A stretch of 64,000 nucleotides of DNA from an uncultured Chitinophaga sp. (GTDB lineage Bacteria; Bacteroidota; Bacteroidia; Cytophagales; Cyclobacteriaceae). The stretch lies in assembly GCA_902168205.1 (NCBI GenBank), contig CABHOK010000003.1:2170001-2234000 (forward strand), written 5' to 3'. Below, one piece after another: positions 16,303 through 25,912 of this stretch (the stretch's first letter is position 1; each line of letters begins with the position of its first letter). The notes beneath the pieces were generated by a model. The model made no database searches, was not told where the DNA came from, and saw nothing but the letters and a program-made list of their open reading frames with translations. The translations under genes were made by a program, and so were the position numbers.

Positions 16303-17985
16303 ATGAACAGACTAATTATTATTCTCGTATTCACTACTGTGGGCTTGCTGTCTCAGGCATTTGCACAGAGTACATCACACCAGATTACCATTGATCTTAA
16401 AAAGATTGATTCACCGTGGTCAACAGCGTGGACACATTTTGGTTATGATGAGCCGAACTATACCTATATGAAGGATGGGAAGAAGCTGTTGTCGGAACTT
16501 GCAGCGCTGAGCCCGGTGCCGGTATACGTGCGGGTGCACAATCTTCTTACCACGGGCAACGGAGAGGCTGCACTCAAATGGGGATCCACTAACGCCTATA
16601 CAGAAACCAAACGTGGCAAGCCGGTATATAACTGGCAGCTTGTGGATAGCATTATGGATGTCTTTGTAGAAAGAGGAATGAAGCCCGTGGTAGAAATTGG
16701 ATTTATGCCCGAGGCATTGTCAAGAAAGCCACAACCCTACAGGCACACGTGGCAACCGGGTGTAGACTATAACAAGATATATACCGGGTGGGCGTATCCA
16801 CCTGCTGATTATAAGAAATGGGGTGAGCTGGTATATCAATGGGTAAAACATTCTATGGAACGTTACGGTAAAGATGAAGTACGCACGTGGTGGTGGGAGG
16901 TGTGGAATGAACCGAACATTGGCTATTGGCAGGGAACACCGGAAGAATTCAACATGCTATACGACTACGCAGTTGACGGTGTGAAACGTGCTATGCCCGA
17001 AGCAAAAGTTGGAGGCCCATCCTCTACAGGACCAGGTTGGAATAAAGCAGCCGACTTTCTTCGAAACTTTTTAAAGCACTGTGAAGAAGGCACAAATTAC
17101 GCGACAGGAAAGAAAGGATCTCCGCTGGACTTCATCAGCTTCCACGCTAAGGGGAGTCCTAAAGTAATGGAAGGCCACGTTGTGATGAATATGGCAACGC
17201 AGTTGAACGATGTTGCCAAAGGTTTTGATATCGTGAGTAAATCTGTGTTTAAGCAATTGCCGATCCTGATCACGGAGTTTGATCCGGAAGGATGTGCAGC
17301 TTGCGGAATGGCTACGAATCCTGAAAACGCTTACCGCAATGGTACGATGTATTCGAGCTATACCGCTGCATCATTCACCCGGCTCTATGATCTTGCCAAA
17401 CGCTACAAAATATACCTGGAAGGTGTAACCAGTTGGTCGTTTGAGTTTGAAGGACAACCCTGGTTTTATGGATTCAGAGATCTGGCCACCAACGGTGTGG
17501 ACAAGCCTGTGCTAAATGTATTTCGCATGTTCGGAATGATGAAAGGCAATCGCATCGAAGTGGAGAATAGCCATGAGATAGCACTTGATAGTATACTTAC
17601 AAAAGGTGTACGAAAAGCTGTAGATATACATGCTCTCGCCACGGCAGCCGATGCTTCGATGGCGCTGATGGTTTGGAATTATCACGATGCCGATGTTCCG
17701 CGCGCGGAGACGGAAGTAGTACTGAATATCAAAAATATACCGGCTGAAAGAGTGATGTTGAGTCACTTTCGCATTGATCGTGATCACAGCAACGCATACG
17801 AAGTATGGAAGTCGATGGGCTCTCCGCAGAACGTGAATGAGACTCAATTCAAGATGCTTGAACGTGCAGGTCAGCTTGAACTCTTGAAATCACCCGAATG
17901 GGTAATCACCGACAAAGGACATGTATATATATCTGTTACATTGCCCGCGCAGGCGGTGTCGCTGATAAAGCTCGAATATAAATGA
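16303..17985 (+). CDS. GH39-type glycosidase (beta-xylosidase-like)
   Basis: A 560-residue secreted protein with signal peptide MNRLIIILVFTTVGLLSQAFAQ. ATG 16303 was chosen over a start at 16228, which would bury the signal peptide. The TIM barrel has WWWEVWNEPNIGYW with acid/base E203 and ILITEFDPEG with nucleophile E325, the two glutamates of GH39. A beta-sandwich follows (about 430-560). Family members act on xylosides, and other beta-glycosides are possible. TATATTTA at 16217-16224 is a weak -7 candidate. The gene stands alone. Confidence 0.9.
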   Translation: MNRLIIILVFTTVGLLSQAFAQSTSHQITIDLKKIDSPWSTAWTHFGYDEPNYTYMKDGKKLLSELAALSPVPVYVRVHNLLTTGNGEAALKWGSTNAYTETKRGKPVYNWQLVDSIMDVFVERGMKPVVEIGFMPEALSRKPQPYRHTWQPGVDYNKIYTGWAYPPADYKKWGELVYQWVKHSMERYGKDEVRTWWWEVWNEPNIGYWQGTPEEFNMLYDYAVDGVKRAMPEAKVGGPSSTGPGWNKAADFLRNFLKHCEEGTNYATGKKGSPLDFISFHAKGSPKVMEGHVVMNMATQLNDVAKGFDIVSKSVFKQLPILITEFDPEGCAACGMATNPENAYRNGTMYSSYTAASFTRLYDLAKRYKIYLEGVTSWSFEFEGQPWFYGFRDLATNGVDKPVLNVFRMFGMMKGNRIEVENSHEIALDSILTKGVRKAVDIHALATAADASMALMVWNYHDADVPRAETEVVLNIKNIPAERVMLSHFRIDRDHSNAYEVWKSMGSPQNVNETQFKMLERAGQLELLKSPEWVITDKGHVYISVTLPAQAVSLIKLEYK

Positions 17986-18054
17986 GAATCGCACCAGGGT
18001 TGAATGTCATTTCAGAAGGTGATTTTGATCCTTAGCATTTTTGATATTCGTTGT

Positions 18055-18062
18055 TATCTTTG
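18055..18062 (+). promoter_or_regulatory. -7 promoter element with very short leader
   Basis: TATCTTTG fits TAnnTTTG and lies six bases before the ATG at 18069. Transcription from it would give a nearly leaderless mRNA. No -33 TTTG at the usual spacing was found. Confidence 0.45.
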
Positions 18063-18068
18063 TCCCCG

Positions 18069-18452
18069 ATGATGAGAAAGATTGTCATTTTCGTGATCCT
18101 GGGTAGCATGATTCTGCATTGTGCCAGTCGTGTGGGATTGCTTTCTTATCTCTATCAAAACCGGAACGAGATAGCTTACACCCTGGGATTAACAGACGAG
18201 CTCCCCATTGCCATGTGTAACAGCGATTATGATTTTGATAAAGGACTTACGATTCAGTCTGCCGATCATGACGAGACAAGTCAGCGTACCTTTCCCGTGG
18301 CCTTTGAGATCAAGTTGTTTTTTGATTCCGATAAAACACAAGCTCCTCTTCGCATTCAAACACCTTTGCGTGCTGAATATATTCCGGCTGTAAGCCGACT
18401 CCTTCAGGGTTGTCAGCAATCTGTATTTCGACCTCCTGTTTATCAATCTTAA
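18069..18452 (+). CDS. Small protein of the TonB receptor/PepSY module
   Basis: A 127-residue protein with a hydrophobic N-terminal segment MMRKIVIFVILGSMILHCAS. Next comes GLLSYLYQNRNEIAYTLG, and the end is SVFRPPVYQS. The layout matches small exported proteins that precede TonB receptors for metals in Bacteroidota. Those usually have a CxGKCYL-like motif after the YIA segment, and here the position reads AMCNSDYDFDKG. It probably sits in the periplasm or inner membrane and helps metal uptake by inference from its neighbours: the TonB receptor begins 87 bp downstream, then the PepSY gene. The function is not established. Confidence 0.6.
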   Translation: MMRKIVIFVILGSMILHCASRVGLLSYLYQNRNEIAYTLGLTDELPIAMCNSDYDFDKGLTIQSADHDETSQRTFPVAFEIKLFFDSDKTQAPLRIQTPLRAEYIPAVSRLLQGCQQSVFRPPVYQS

Positions 18453-18539
18453 TGCCGGTCAGCATTCGCTGATGTATTGATCCTTCCTTCTGTGGCAGGG
18501 TCTGTTATTTATTATTCCATATATACTTTCATTCTATCC

Positions 18540-20894
18540 ATGAAAAAAATTCTATATGCCAGTATAGGGCTATGCCTATGCTATATTTCGGCATTCGGCC
18601 AATATAAAATAGAAGGCGAAATCTACGATGCTGAAACCAAAGAACCGGCCGTAGGTGCTTCGATACAACTAACCAATAGCCCGGGCGTTGGTACTACCAG
18701 CAACGCAGAAGGGTTCTTTCAGTTAACTAGTTCCGAGCAATATCCTGAACTGATCGTGTCAATGATCGGCTATGAAAATCAGCAAGTAAAAACATCCGAT
18801 GCACCGATTCGTATTTCAATGACCCCGCGTGCAGAAGAGATGCGGACAGTAGTGGTAACTGCGAACCGCGAAGCCAGTTTACGAACGGAAACCCCGGTCG
18901 CTATATCGAAACTGTCCACCAAACTGATTGATGAGACAAAGCCCACACAATTGGTCGAAGCACTTAACAAGGTACCCGGAGTACTGATGGTAAACCTTAA
19001 CAATGAACAGCACTCCATGGCTATACGTCAGCCCATGACTACTAACGCATACTTTTTATACCTGGAAGATGGCGTGCCGATACGGCCGCTGGGTGTGTTC
19101 AATCATAACGCATTGCTGGAGATTAATCAGTTTGCCATCAGTTCAGTGGAAGTGGTAAAAGGCCCTGTGTCTTCTATCTATGGAGCGGAAGCTATAGGAG
19201 GTGCCGTTAACTTTATTATGCAACGACCCACCACTATGCCGACTGCTAGAGTAGGTGTACAGTTTGATAACTTCGGATTTCGAAGAGCGCAGTTCGGTGG
19301 AGGCGCACGTACGGGTAAATTTGGTATATATATAGGTGGCGTAAAGAGTGAGCAAACCCATTCCTGGATGGCTAACTCCGACTACGATAAGACTTCCGTT
19401 AACGCGCGCCTGGAATATCACTTCACATCCAATACACGCCTGATCGGTAATTTTATGTATGGTAAATATTTTTCGAATACAGCCGGGAGTGTAGACAGTG
19501 TTGCGTTCTTCAGTCGGCAATATGTGAGCACAACCGATTTTACCTATAGAAAATCAGATGCAACGCGTTCGCGTCTTACCCTTGAACATGATTGGAGCAA
19601 CGGGTCTAAAACTTTTGTAACACTCTTTAATCGTTACAATAAGCACGGACAAAATCCTTCGTATGGTATTCGATGGAGTCCTACACCAAGTGCAACCAAC
19701 GACCCTTCAACAGCAAGAGGCGAAATCAACTCCAATAACTTTACAAGCTATGGCGTGCTGATACAGCATAGTCAACAGTTTGCTTTTATGGATTCACGGT
19801 GGATCACCGGTGGAATGGTTGACTATTCTCCCAACGACTACTGGTCTTATCAGATCGATCTGAATGCACAGCTGCGTGCTGATGGCAAATCGGTGGAGAA
19901 ATATACCATACGCCAGGAGCGACCGGATATTAAACTGGCAGACTATGATGCTGACATCAAGAATGCTGCAGGCTACCTCCAGTATGATTTTTCACCAATT
20001 GAAAATCTTCGGTTCTCTTCCGGGCTACGCTACGATCGCATGGCATTTACCTATAACAATTACCTCGATGCCTCTGCCGGAGATAAAGTGTATAGCAAGT
20101 TTACACCCAAGTTAGGACTAACGTATGATCTTGGCAGAGACAAAGGTATATATGCTAACTATTCACAAGGATTTTCACCGCCAGCGCTGACAGCTATTTT
20201 CAGGAAGCGTCCGAATACCAATCCCGCAGAATTCTATTATAATCTGAAGCCCGCGCAATTTGAGAACTATGAGATAGGAGGGTGGGCCGTGTTCATGAAG
20301 AATAAGATATACCTTGATCTGGCCTTATACCAGATGAAGGGCACCAACGAACTTTTAAATATTCGACAACCGGATAATTCAACGGATTACCAGTCGGCCG
20401 GGAAGACGTTGCACAGAGGTATAGAACTCGGACTCACGGTAAAACCTTCACAACAATTCTTCTTCCGCTTGGGTGGCACTACTGCGCTGCATCGCTTTGA
20501 AGATTTTCAGATCAGTACAAAATCAACCGATAAGTATCAAAACCTGGCAGGCTACGATATGCCGGCTGCTCCCCGCTGGACGTGGAACACGGAGTTTTAC
20601 TACTATCCCCAATATATACCGAACCTGCGCACATCTGTGGAATGGCAACATGTGGGTGGCTACTATCAAAATCAGATCAATACTATTCGGTATGAGGGAT
20701 ACGATGTTATTAACTACCGGATAGGCTATAAATGGAAATGGATCGAAGTATATAGCAATGTGCTCAATGTTACGGATGTACTTTACTCTACCAACGCAAC
20801 GCGAGGCAACAACACTACCGACCGAACTACCTATACGCCTGCGGCACCGCGCACATTTGTGTTTGGTATACAGTATAATTTTTCTGGTAAGTAA
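18540..20894 (+). CDS. TonB-dependent receptor with CarboxypepD_reg domain
   Basis: A 784-residue outer-membrane receptor. It has a signal peptide ending about AFGQ, a CarboxypepD_reg-like domain (about 22-105: GEIYDAETKEPAVGASIQL), a plug (about 115-225: VEALNKVPGVLMV, SIYGAEAIGGAVNFIMQRP) and a 22-stranded-type barrel ending FVFGIQYNF. There is no SusD gene beside it, so a siderophore or metal ligand is more likely than a glycan. ATG 18540 gives a normal signal peptide; a TTG at 18477 does not. The PepSY-type gene starts eight bases after the stop, which suggests co-transcription. Confidence 0.92.
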   Translation: MKKILYASIGLCLCYISAFGQYKIEGEIYDAETKEPAVGASIQLTNSPGVGTTSNAEGFFQLTSSEQYPELIVSMIGYENQQVKTSDAPIRISMTPRAEEMRTVVVTANREASLRTETPVAISKLSTKLIDETKPTQLVEALNKVPGVLMVNLNNEQHSMAIRQPMTTNAYFLYLEDGVPIRPLGVFNHNALLEINQFAISSVEVVKGPVSSIYGAEAIGGAVNFIMQRPTTMPTARVGVQFDNFGFRRAQFGGGARTGKFGIYIGGVKSEQTHSWMANSDYDKTSVNARLEYHFTSNTRLIGNFMYGKYFSNTAGSVDSVAFFSRQYVSTTDFTYRKSDATRSRLTLEHDWSNGSKTFVTLFNRYNKHGQNPSYGIRWSPTPSATNDPSTARGEINSNNFTSYGVLIQHSQQFAFMDSRWITGGMVDYSPNDYWSYQIDLNAQLRADGKSVEKYTIRQERPDIKLADYDADIKNAAGYLQYDFSPIENLRFSSGLRYDRMAFTYNNYLDASAGDKVYSKFTPKLGLTYDLGRDKGIYANYSQGFSPPALTAIFRKRPNTNPAEFYYNLKPAQFENYEIGGWAVFMKNKIYLDLALYQMKGTNELLNIRQPDNSTDYQSAGKTLHRGIELGLTVKPSQQFFFRLGGTTALHRFEDFQISTKSTDKYQNLAGYDMPAAPRWTWNTEFYYYPQYIPNLRTSVEWQHVGGYYQNQINTIRYEGYDVINYRIGYKWKWIEVYSNVLNVTDVLYSTNATRGNNTTDRTTYTPAAPRTFVFGIQYNFSGK

Positions 20895-20902
20895 TTCTGA
20901 CG

Positions 20903-22501
20903 ATGAACAAGTATATGGAAAATAATTCAGTAACATCATTCAAAGCGTCATCGGCAGTAGATGATGAGGCTCAGCCGATATCGCCCGTAGTTTCAGATGT
21001 AGTCAAGCGTAACATTTTCAAGTGGCATCGTGTTATTGGTTTGATTACAATCATTCCTGTAATCTTCTGGTCGTTATCCGGTCTCATGCACCCGTTCCTG
21101 TCTCATTGGTTCAAGCCAACCATCGCGCGCGAATTTATGATGCCTGCGCCTGTGGATACAAGTCAGATCAAGTTGTCGGTACAAAAGGTGTTAACGCAAA
21201 ATCGAATTCATGAATTCAAAAACTTTCGCCTGGTAACCTTTAACGGAGCAACCTACTACCAGGTAAAAACGGTTGACGGATCGCTGCGGTACTACCATGC
21301 TGCTACCGGTATATTTCTAAAGGATGGCGACCAGCAATTTGCAACCTATATGGCACGCTATTTCCTGGATGATCAAAGCAGTAAAGTTAAATCACTTGTT
21401 TTGCAAAAGGAATTTGATCAGCAATACAAGTATATTAACCGCTACCTTCCCGTATGGAAGGTAAGTTTCGATCGTGCAGATGGTATGGATGTTTACATTG
21501 ATACATCGTCCGGGCGCATGGGTACTTTTAATACAAATGCGCGGAAAGCCTTTCTATTTGTCTTCGATAATTTTCACAACTGGTCATTCCTGGAAAATAT
21601 ATCCAACGATACAATGCGAATCAGTATCATGATCGTTTTGTTAACCGTTATACTTTTATCTGCGATCACCGGTATTACTATATATGGATTATTCTGGAAG
21701 CGCTTCCGGAGATTAAACAGCACCAATGAGAAGAAAGGTATACGAAAGTACCATCGGCAAATTGGTATAGCCACCGCCTTTATTACACTAACCTTTAGCA
21801 TGAGTGGAGCGTTTCATGCTGCGCGCAAATTGGAGCCCAATCTGTTGCCGGCCATGGTGTATGAGCCGGTTGTCCTAACCCGCGAGTTAACGGTTGCAAC
21901 CACAGCTCTGGCTGTTGATTGGGAACGGGTATATACTATATCCGTAGTGCGAAAAAGCAAACGCGACTACTTCCAGGTATTCTACACCAAGACTGACGAT
22001 GAGCCCGCACAAACTATATACATAAATGCCGCGGATGCCAGCGTATGGCAAAATGGTGATATGGAATATGCGAAGTTTTTAGGAAAGAAGTTTCTGGAAG
22101 TATTAACGAACAAGACCTCCATGACGGCTGCCTGCTGTGATGAGATGGATGAATCAACAAATACTGGTATCGATGAAGACGCAACGCTCTTGAAGACTGA
22201 AAACGTTTCGAAATTTGAAAGTAGGGAGTATGGATTTGTATTTAAACGGCTTCCGGTGATCAGACTTGCCTACGATACTCCGGATGAAAGTACGCTTTAC
22301 GTTGAGACTTCGACTTCAAGACTTGCTGCTGCCATTAATAACGGTGATCGTTTGGAAGGATATACCTTCGCGATCTTTCATAAATTTCTATTGATGGATT
22401 GGGCGGGTAAAAATGCGCGTGACATTGTTATGATGTTCTCTGCGTTTGGACTATTGTGCGTATCTGTATTGGGCCTGCTTGTTTTTCTGAAGAAGGCCTG
22501 A
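20903..22501 (+). CDS. PepSY-associated TM protein, likely ferric-siderophore reductase type
   Basis: A 532-residue inner-membrane protein. Four membrane segments are placed as in the PepSY_TM family: KWHRVIGLITIIPVIFWSLSG split at HRVIGLITIIPVIFWSLSG (about 43-62), IMIVLLTVILLSAITGITI (about 237-257), QIGIATAFITLTFSMSGAF (about 289-308) and a C-terminal MFSAFGLLCVSVLGLLVF. The conserved His in WHR, HNW and HRQ could bind heme. A periplasmic insert has AACCDEMDES, a Cys pair with acidic residues. It probably reduces the metal brought in by the linked receptor. Confidence 0.85.
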   Translation: MNKYMENNSVTSFKASSAVDDEAQPISPVVSDVVKRNIFKWHRVIGLITIIPVIFWSLSGLMHPFLSHWFKPTIAREFMMPAPVDTSQIKLSVQKVLTQNRIHEFKNFRLVTFNGATYYQVKTVDGSLRYYHAATGIFLKDGDQQFATYMARYFLDDQSSKVKSLVLQKEFDQQYKYINRYLPVWKVSFDRADGMDVYIDTSSGRMGTFNTNARKAFLFVFDNFHNWSFLENISNDTMRISIMIVLLTVILLSAITGITIYGLFWKRFRRLNSTNEKKGIRKYHRQIGIATAFITLTFSMSGAFHAARKLEPNLLPAMVYEPVVLTRELTVATTALAVDWERVYTISVVRKSKRDYFQVFYTKTDDEPAQTIYINAADASVWQNGDMEYAKFLGKKFLEVLTNKTSMTAACCDEMDESTNTGIDEDATLLKTENVSKFESREYGFVFKRLPVIRLAYDTPDESTLYVETSTSRLAAAINNGDRLEGYTFAIFHKFLLMDWAGKNARDIVMMFSAFGLLCVSVLGLLVFLKKA

Positions 22502-22845
22502 TTGTTGCCCGCAGAGGGCGCAGATTAACGCAGATGAAATACAGGTAATTCTGTAAATGTCTGCGTAAATCTGCCTCGATAGTTATCGGGTGCGCAGAGA
22601 TATATAACACCCGTTATGTGGTACGCTTTCTGTTTTATTATTCCACAATTACCAGAGTTGCAGAACGCGATATATCTTACATTCGAAAGTAAAGCGTATA
22701 CTTTTGCTGAAATAATATCGGCACCAGTTAATATCCGTAAAGTAATTCTTGTCGCTTGTTGCTACATTTAAACAATAATAGGTTGATGATGATCCATCAA
22801 TCTATTTGCTTCCTTAAATATAGTCTGAGCACTAAACCGAGTTAA
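22502..22845. repeat. Intergenic stretch with long imperfect hairpin repeat
   Basis: GCAGATTAACGCAGA (22520-22534) pairs with TCTGCGTAAATCTGC (22560-22574) with one mismatch, and ACAG/CTGT (22541-22554) extends the stem inside. GCAGAG flanks it on both sides as a direct repeat, and CGATAGTTATCGGG follows at about 22577. The same ATAGTTATCGGG word occurs near 24860. This looks like a dispersed palindromic element, possibly also ending the TonB operon. The rest (22610-22845) shows nothing. Confidence 0.5.
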
Positions 22846-24753
22846 ATGATGGAATCTCTTTACAAAGCAAAGTATGGTCGAATCTTTCACCACACGCACC
22901 TATACTTCACCTTGATTGTGGTATTGTGTTTTATGATCGGGGGATGTAACAACGAAGATAACGATCCTGCTACAAACACTTCGAATACAGATTCCGTAAC
23001 CACGTTTGATCCTTCCAAGGTTGATGTCAGCAAGATCTATATACCGAATGAGTTGAAGACTAATGATTTTTACAAAGCAGAAAGTAAGTGGTATTACGGA
23101 CGCAGCAAACAGTCGGAACACTTTATAGTTTTCTGGGCGGCCGGGTATGGTGATAAAGATCCGGACTCCACAGCAACTCCCGAAGCTTACCGCGTTGATA
23201 TTACAGATTTACTTGAGAAAGCCGAGTCGTTTTACGATTTGAATATCAGCGATCTGAAATTTGCCGAGACAGGAAGCGGTAAATCCAATCTTGATAAATA
23301 CAAGATGCTTATCTTCCTATACTATCAGACTGATTGGCTGGCTACCGGCTCCGGTTATGACGATACAATTGGAGCGTTGTGGGTAAGTCCAAGTACATGC
23401 AAACCGGTAGGTTCTGTTATAGCACACGAAATAGGACACAGCTTCCAGTACCAGGTGTTTTGTGATCTGGGAGGAACTTCAGGCTTCCGATACGGTTTTG
23501 GTGGCAATGGCGGCAATACATTTTGGGAGCAGACTGCGCAGTGGCAATCATTTCAAAGTTACCCGACTCAAGCCTTCACGGACTCTGATTTTGAAGTATA
23601 TACTTCGAATTATTTCCGACACATCTGTCACGAGGCACAGCGCTATGCGAGTTATTTTGTTCATTACTATTGGGCAGATAAACATGGTCGTGATATAGTG
23701 GGGAGGGTATGGCGGGAAGCACAGGAACCGGAGGACCCGATTCAGGCTTATATGCGCATTACCGGTATCAATGTTACACAGTTGAATGACGAACTATATA
23801 CCGCGGCCACACGGTTTGTTACATGGGACCTCGATGCACTTCGTGAACCAGGTGCAAACTATATCGGGGCTCATTCCTATAAATATACTACACGGGACGA
23901 TGGAAGCTACCAGGTAGCGTACGATCATTGCCCGTCAACAACCGGGTATAACGTGATACGACTGAATGTACCGGCTGCCGGGACAACCGTATCGACAGCC
24001 TTTACAGGTCTTGTAAATGAAAGTGGTTTCAACCAGGTTGATGATGCTGGCAGAGCAGGCTGGCGCTACGGATATGTAGCGCTATTGGAAAACAACACAC
24101 GCGTATATAGCGACATGTACCAGGGCACAACCGGCATGGCTACCTTTACGGTGCCGGAGAATTGCAGTAAACTTTGGTTCGTTGTTACCGGTGCGCCCAA
24201 TACGTATACACCACATGCGTGGGATGAAGACAATACGAACGATGATCAGTGGCCGTATAAATTGAAGTTCTCGAATACGGATATGTATGGCAATGTTTCC
24301 TTTGATGGTACGGAGACTCCGCAAAACGTTACGTTTACCTATAACGTGAGTTTCCCCTATAGCGAAACGGTTTATAATGGTGCTACCGTAAAGATGGATG
24401 ACGATGTCACGGAATTGGCAAAATCATTTGTCATGCAGCCATCAGACATTACCAAGGCAATAGGTAATAAAATAACATTCAATGCTGTTGAGAGCAGCGG
24501 AAGTCTCAATGCCACGACAACGGCCAGCGGCTACGGACATTGGTTTAATGCGAAAGCTAATGTATGTGCATGGGGTGCTGAAGCAAAAGTGTTTTCTGAA
24601 TTTGATGCATCGGCTTTCTCATTCTCTATCGGACAATTTCCCAAGCAATGTGCAGCAGGCGATAAATATACTGTAAAGCAGGCCCTGGTGTATGAGTATG
24701 AAACAGGTAAAACCATTCAGGCAACATTTGTATTTAACATTACGCTGCAGTGA
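22846..24753 (+). CDS. DUF6055-like lipoprotein with HExxH motif
   Basis: A 635-residue lipoprotein, lipobox MIGGC (C34), then a Thr/Asn/Asp-rich linker. The core domain (about 80-310) contains KSNLDKYKMLIFLYYQTDWL, TIGALWVSPSTCKPVGSVIA and HEIGHSF with H194, E195 and H198, the zincin HExxH pattern. Then comes GFGGNGGNTFWEQTAQWQS. A beta-rich C-terminal part (about 340-635) probably is a pair of sandwich domains. The core looks like DUF6055, related to metallopeptidase-like proteins, but activity is unproven. It is likely exposed on the outer membrane. ATG 22846 and 22849 are both possible. Confidence 0.8.
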   Translation: MMESLYKAKYGRIFHHTHLYFTLIVVLCFMIGGCNNEDNDPATNTSNTDSVTTFDPSKVDVSKIYIPNELKTNDFYKAESKWYYGRSKQSEHFIVFWAAGYGDKDPDSTATPEAYRVDITDLLEKAESFYDLNISDLKFAETGSGKSNLDKYKMLIFLYYQTDWLATGSGYDDTIGALWVSPSTCKPVGSVIAHEIGHSFQYQVFCDLGGTSGFRYGFGGNGGNTFWEQTAQWQSFQSYPTQAFTDSDFEVYTSNYFRHICHEAQRYASYFVHYYWADKHGRDIVGRVWREAQEPEDPIQAYMRITGINVTQLNDELYTAATRFVTWDLDALREPGANYIGAHSYKYTTRDDGSYQVAYDHCPSTTGYNVIRLNVPAAGTTVSTAFTGLVNESGFNQVDDAGRAGWRYGYVALLENNTRVYSDMYQGTTGMATFTVPENCSKLWFVVTGAPNTYTPHAWDEDNTNDDQWPYKLKFSNTDMYGNVSFDGTETPQNVTFTYNVSFPYSETVYNGATVKMDDDVTELAKSFVMQPSDITKAIGNKITFNAVESSGSLNATTTASGYGHWFNAKANVCAWGAEAKVFSEFDASAFSFSIGQFPKQCAAGDKYTVKQALVYEYETGKTIQATFVFNITLQ

Positions 24754-24954
24754 CGGAATATAGCCGCTAGTTTCTGGCCGCCAACGGTCGGGGAGAGGCA
24801 AACGAGTGTGAAGGGTAGTGGGTATATTCTGTGTATTCTAGCTGCGAAAATCTTCCCCGATAGTTATCGGGGGCAAATAAATGCGCGGCAAAAGGAGAAG
24901 CGGTCAACGTGTGAATTCGTAAACTTGTAATTTGTACATTACTTTGCCTCTTGA
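24754..24954. repeat. Short intergenic with palindromic word
   Basis: CCGATAGTTATCGG (about 24858-24871), a 6-bp inverted repeat around GT, is shared with the element after the PepSY gene. The right end (24935-24955) contains ATTACTTTG, a near match to a -7 element, just before the AraC-type gene. Confidence 0.4.
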
Positions 24955-25821
24955 ATGAAAGACAGTATCACGCAATACAAGTTTAAGCCCGGCATGGCGC
25001 TGGAGTTTGAGGTACTCTCTGTTAACGATCTGTATAAGAAGCATAAAGACATTCTCACATCTCCGCATCGTGCTGACTTTTATAATATACTCTGGATTCA
25101 CAAGGGGAGTGGCACGCACCTGGTAGATTTCGTACCGGTAAAGTTTAGCACAGATTCAATCCTGTTTATTAATAAGAGGAGAGTCCATTTCTTTGATCCA
25201 TCCGAGAAATTTGAGGGCACCCTGATCCTCTTCACCGACAACTTCTTCTGTCGCGATGAAAGTGATATTAAGTTCCTGCGCAGCACAATCCTCTTTCACG
25301 ATCTGTTGGATAACGCAGCGCTAAAGGTCCGGGAAGAAAAAGATTCTCTCCACAGTATACTTCAGCTGATGAAGAATGAACTGCAACAGACTGATAAAAA
25401 ATTCCATCACGATGTTCTGCAAAATCACCTGCATAATTTTCTGATGCTGGCCGATCGTGAAAAACGAAAGCAAGGCTTCACCGAAATATCCAAAGGTGCT
25501 GATCTTGACTATGTCATGTTGTTCAACGAACTGCTTGATAACCATTTTACAAAAGTACGCTCGGTAAAAGAGTATGCCGATAGGATACATATCTCGGAGA
25601 AACGACTGAGTAAAGCCACCGCAAAAATTCTGGGTAAATCTCCGAAGGAAATTATAAATGATCGCGTGTTGCTCGAAGCAAAACGATTGCTTGTACATAC
25701 CAGTCAGTCAATCAAGGAAATCGGATTTCAACTTGGCTTTGCAGAGCCCACTAATTTTATCAAGTATTTTAAACAGCAAACCGGCACCACACCTTCCGAA
25801 TTCAGAGAATCCCATCTCTGA
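24955..25821 (+). CDS. AraC-family transcriptional regulator
   Basis: A 288-residue protein. The N-terminal cupin-like sensing domain (about 15-165) has FYNILWIHKGSGTHLVDF and FINKRRVHFFDPSE. Two helix-turn-helix units (about 190-288) have VKEYADRIHISEKRLSKATA, then SIKEIGFQLGFAEPTNFIKY and the AraC signature FKQQTGTTPSEFR. The next gene, a double SnoaL protein with its own promoter, starts 91 bp downstream and is the natural candidate target. The ligand is unknown. Confidence 0.9.
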   Translation: MKDSITQYKFKPGMALEFEVLSVNDLYKKHKDILTSPHRADFYNILWIHKGSGTHLVDFVPVKFSTDSILFINKRRVHFFDPSEKFEGTLILFTDNFFCRDESDIKFLRSTILFHDLLDNAALKVREEKDSLHSILQLMKNELQQTDKKFHHDVLQNHLHNFLMLADREKRKQGFTEISKGADLDYVMLFNELLDNHFTKVRSVKEYADRIHISEKRLSKATAKILGKSPKEIINDRVLLEAKRLLVHTSQSIKEIGFQLGFAEPTNFIKYFKQQTGTTPSEFRESHL

Positions 25822-25864
25822 TCTGCTGTTCCGAAAAGTATCATTCAAGGGAGTATTTTGATCT

Positions 25865-25894
25865 TTTGTAGCGCAGTGCGTTACGGCACCTTTG
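25865..25894 (+). promoter_or_regulatory. Promoter (-33 TTTG, -7 CACCTTTG)
   Basis: TTTG (25865-25868) and CACCTTTG (25887-25894) are separated by 18 bp, close to Bacteroidota promoter spacing. The -7 box overlaps TTG 25892, an alternative start of the next gene, and so supports ATG 25913. Confidence 0.5.
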
Positions 25895-25912
25895 TATCGT
25901 AATCCATACGAT

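Noticed and set aside
22846-24753. HExxH lipoprotein called as a proven metalloprotease
   Set aside because: The motif is real but a third ligand and activity are not shown, so it is kept as metalloprotease-like only.
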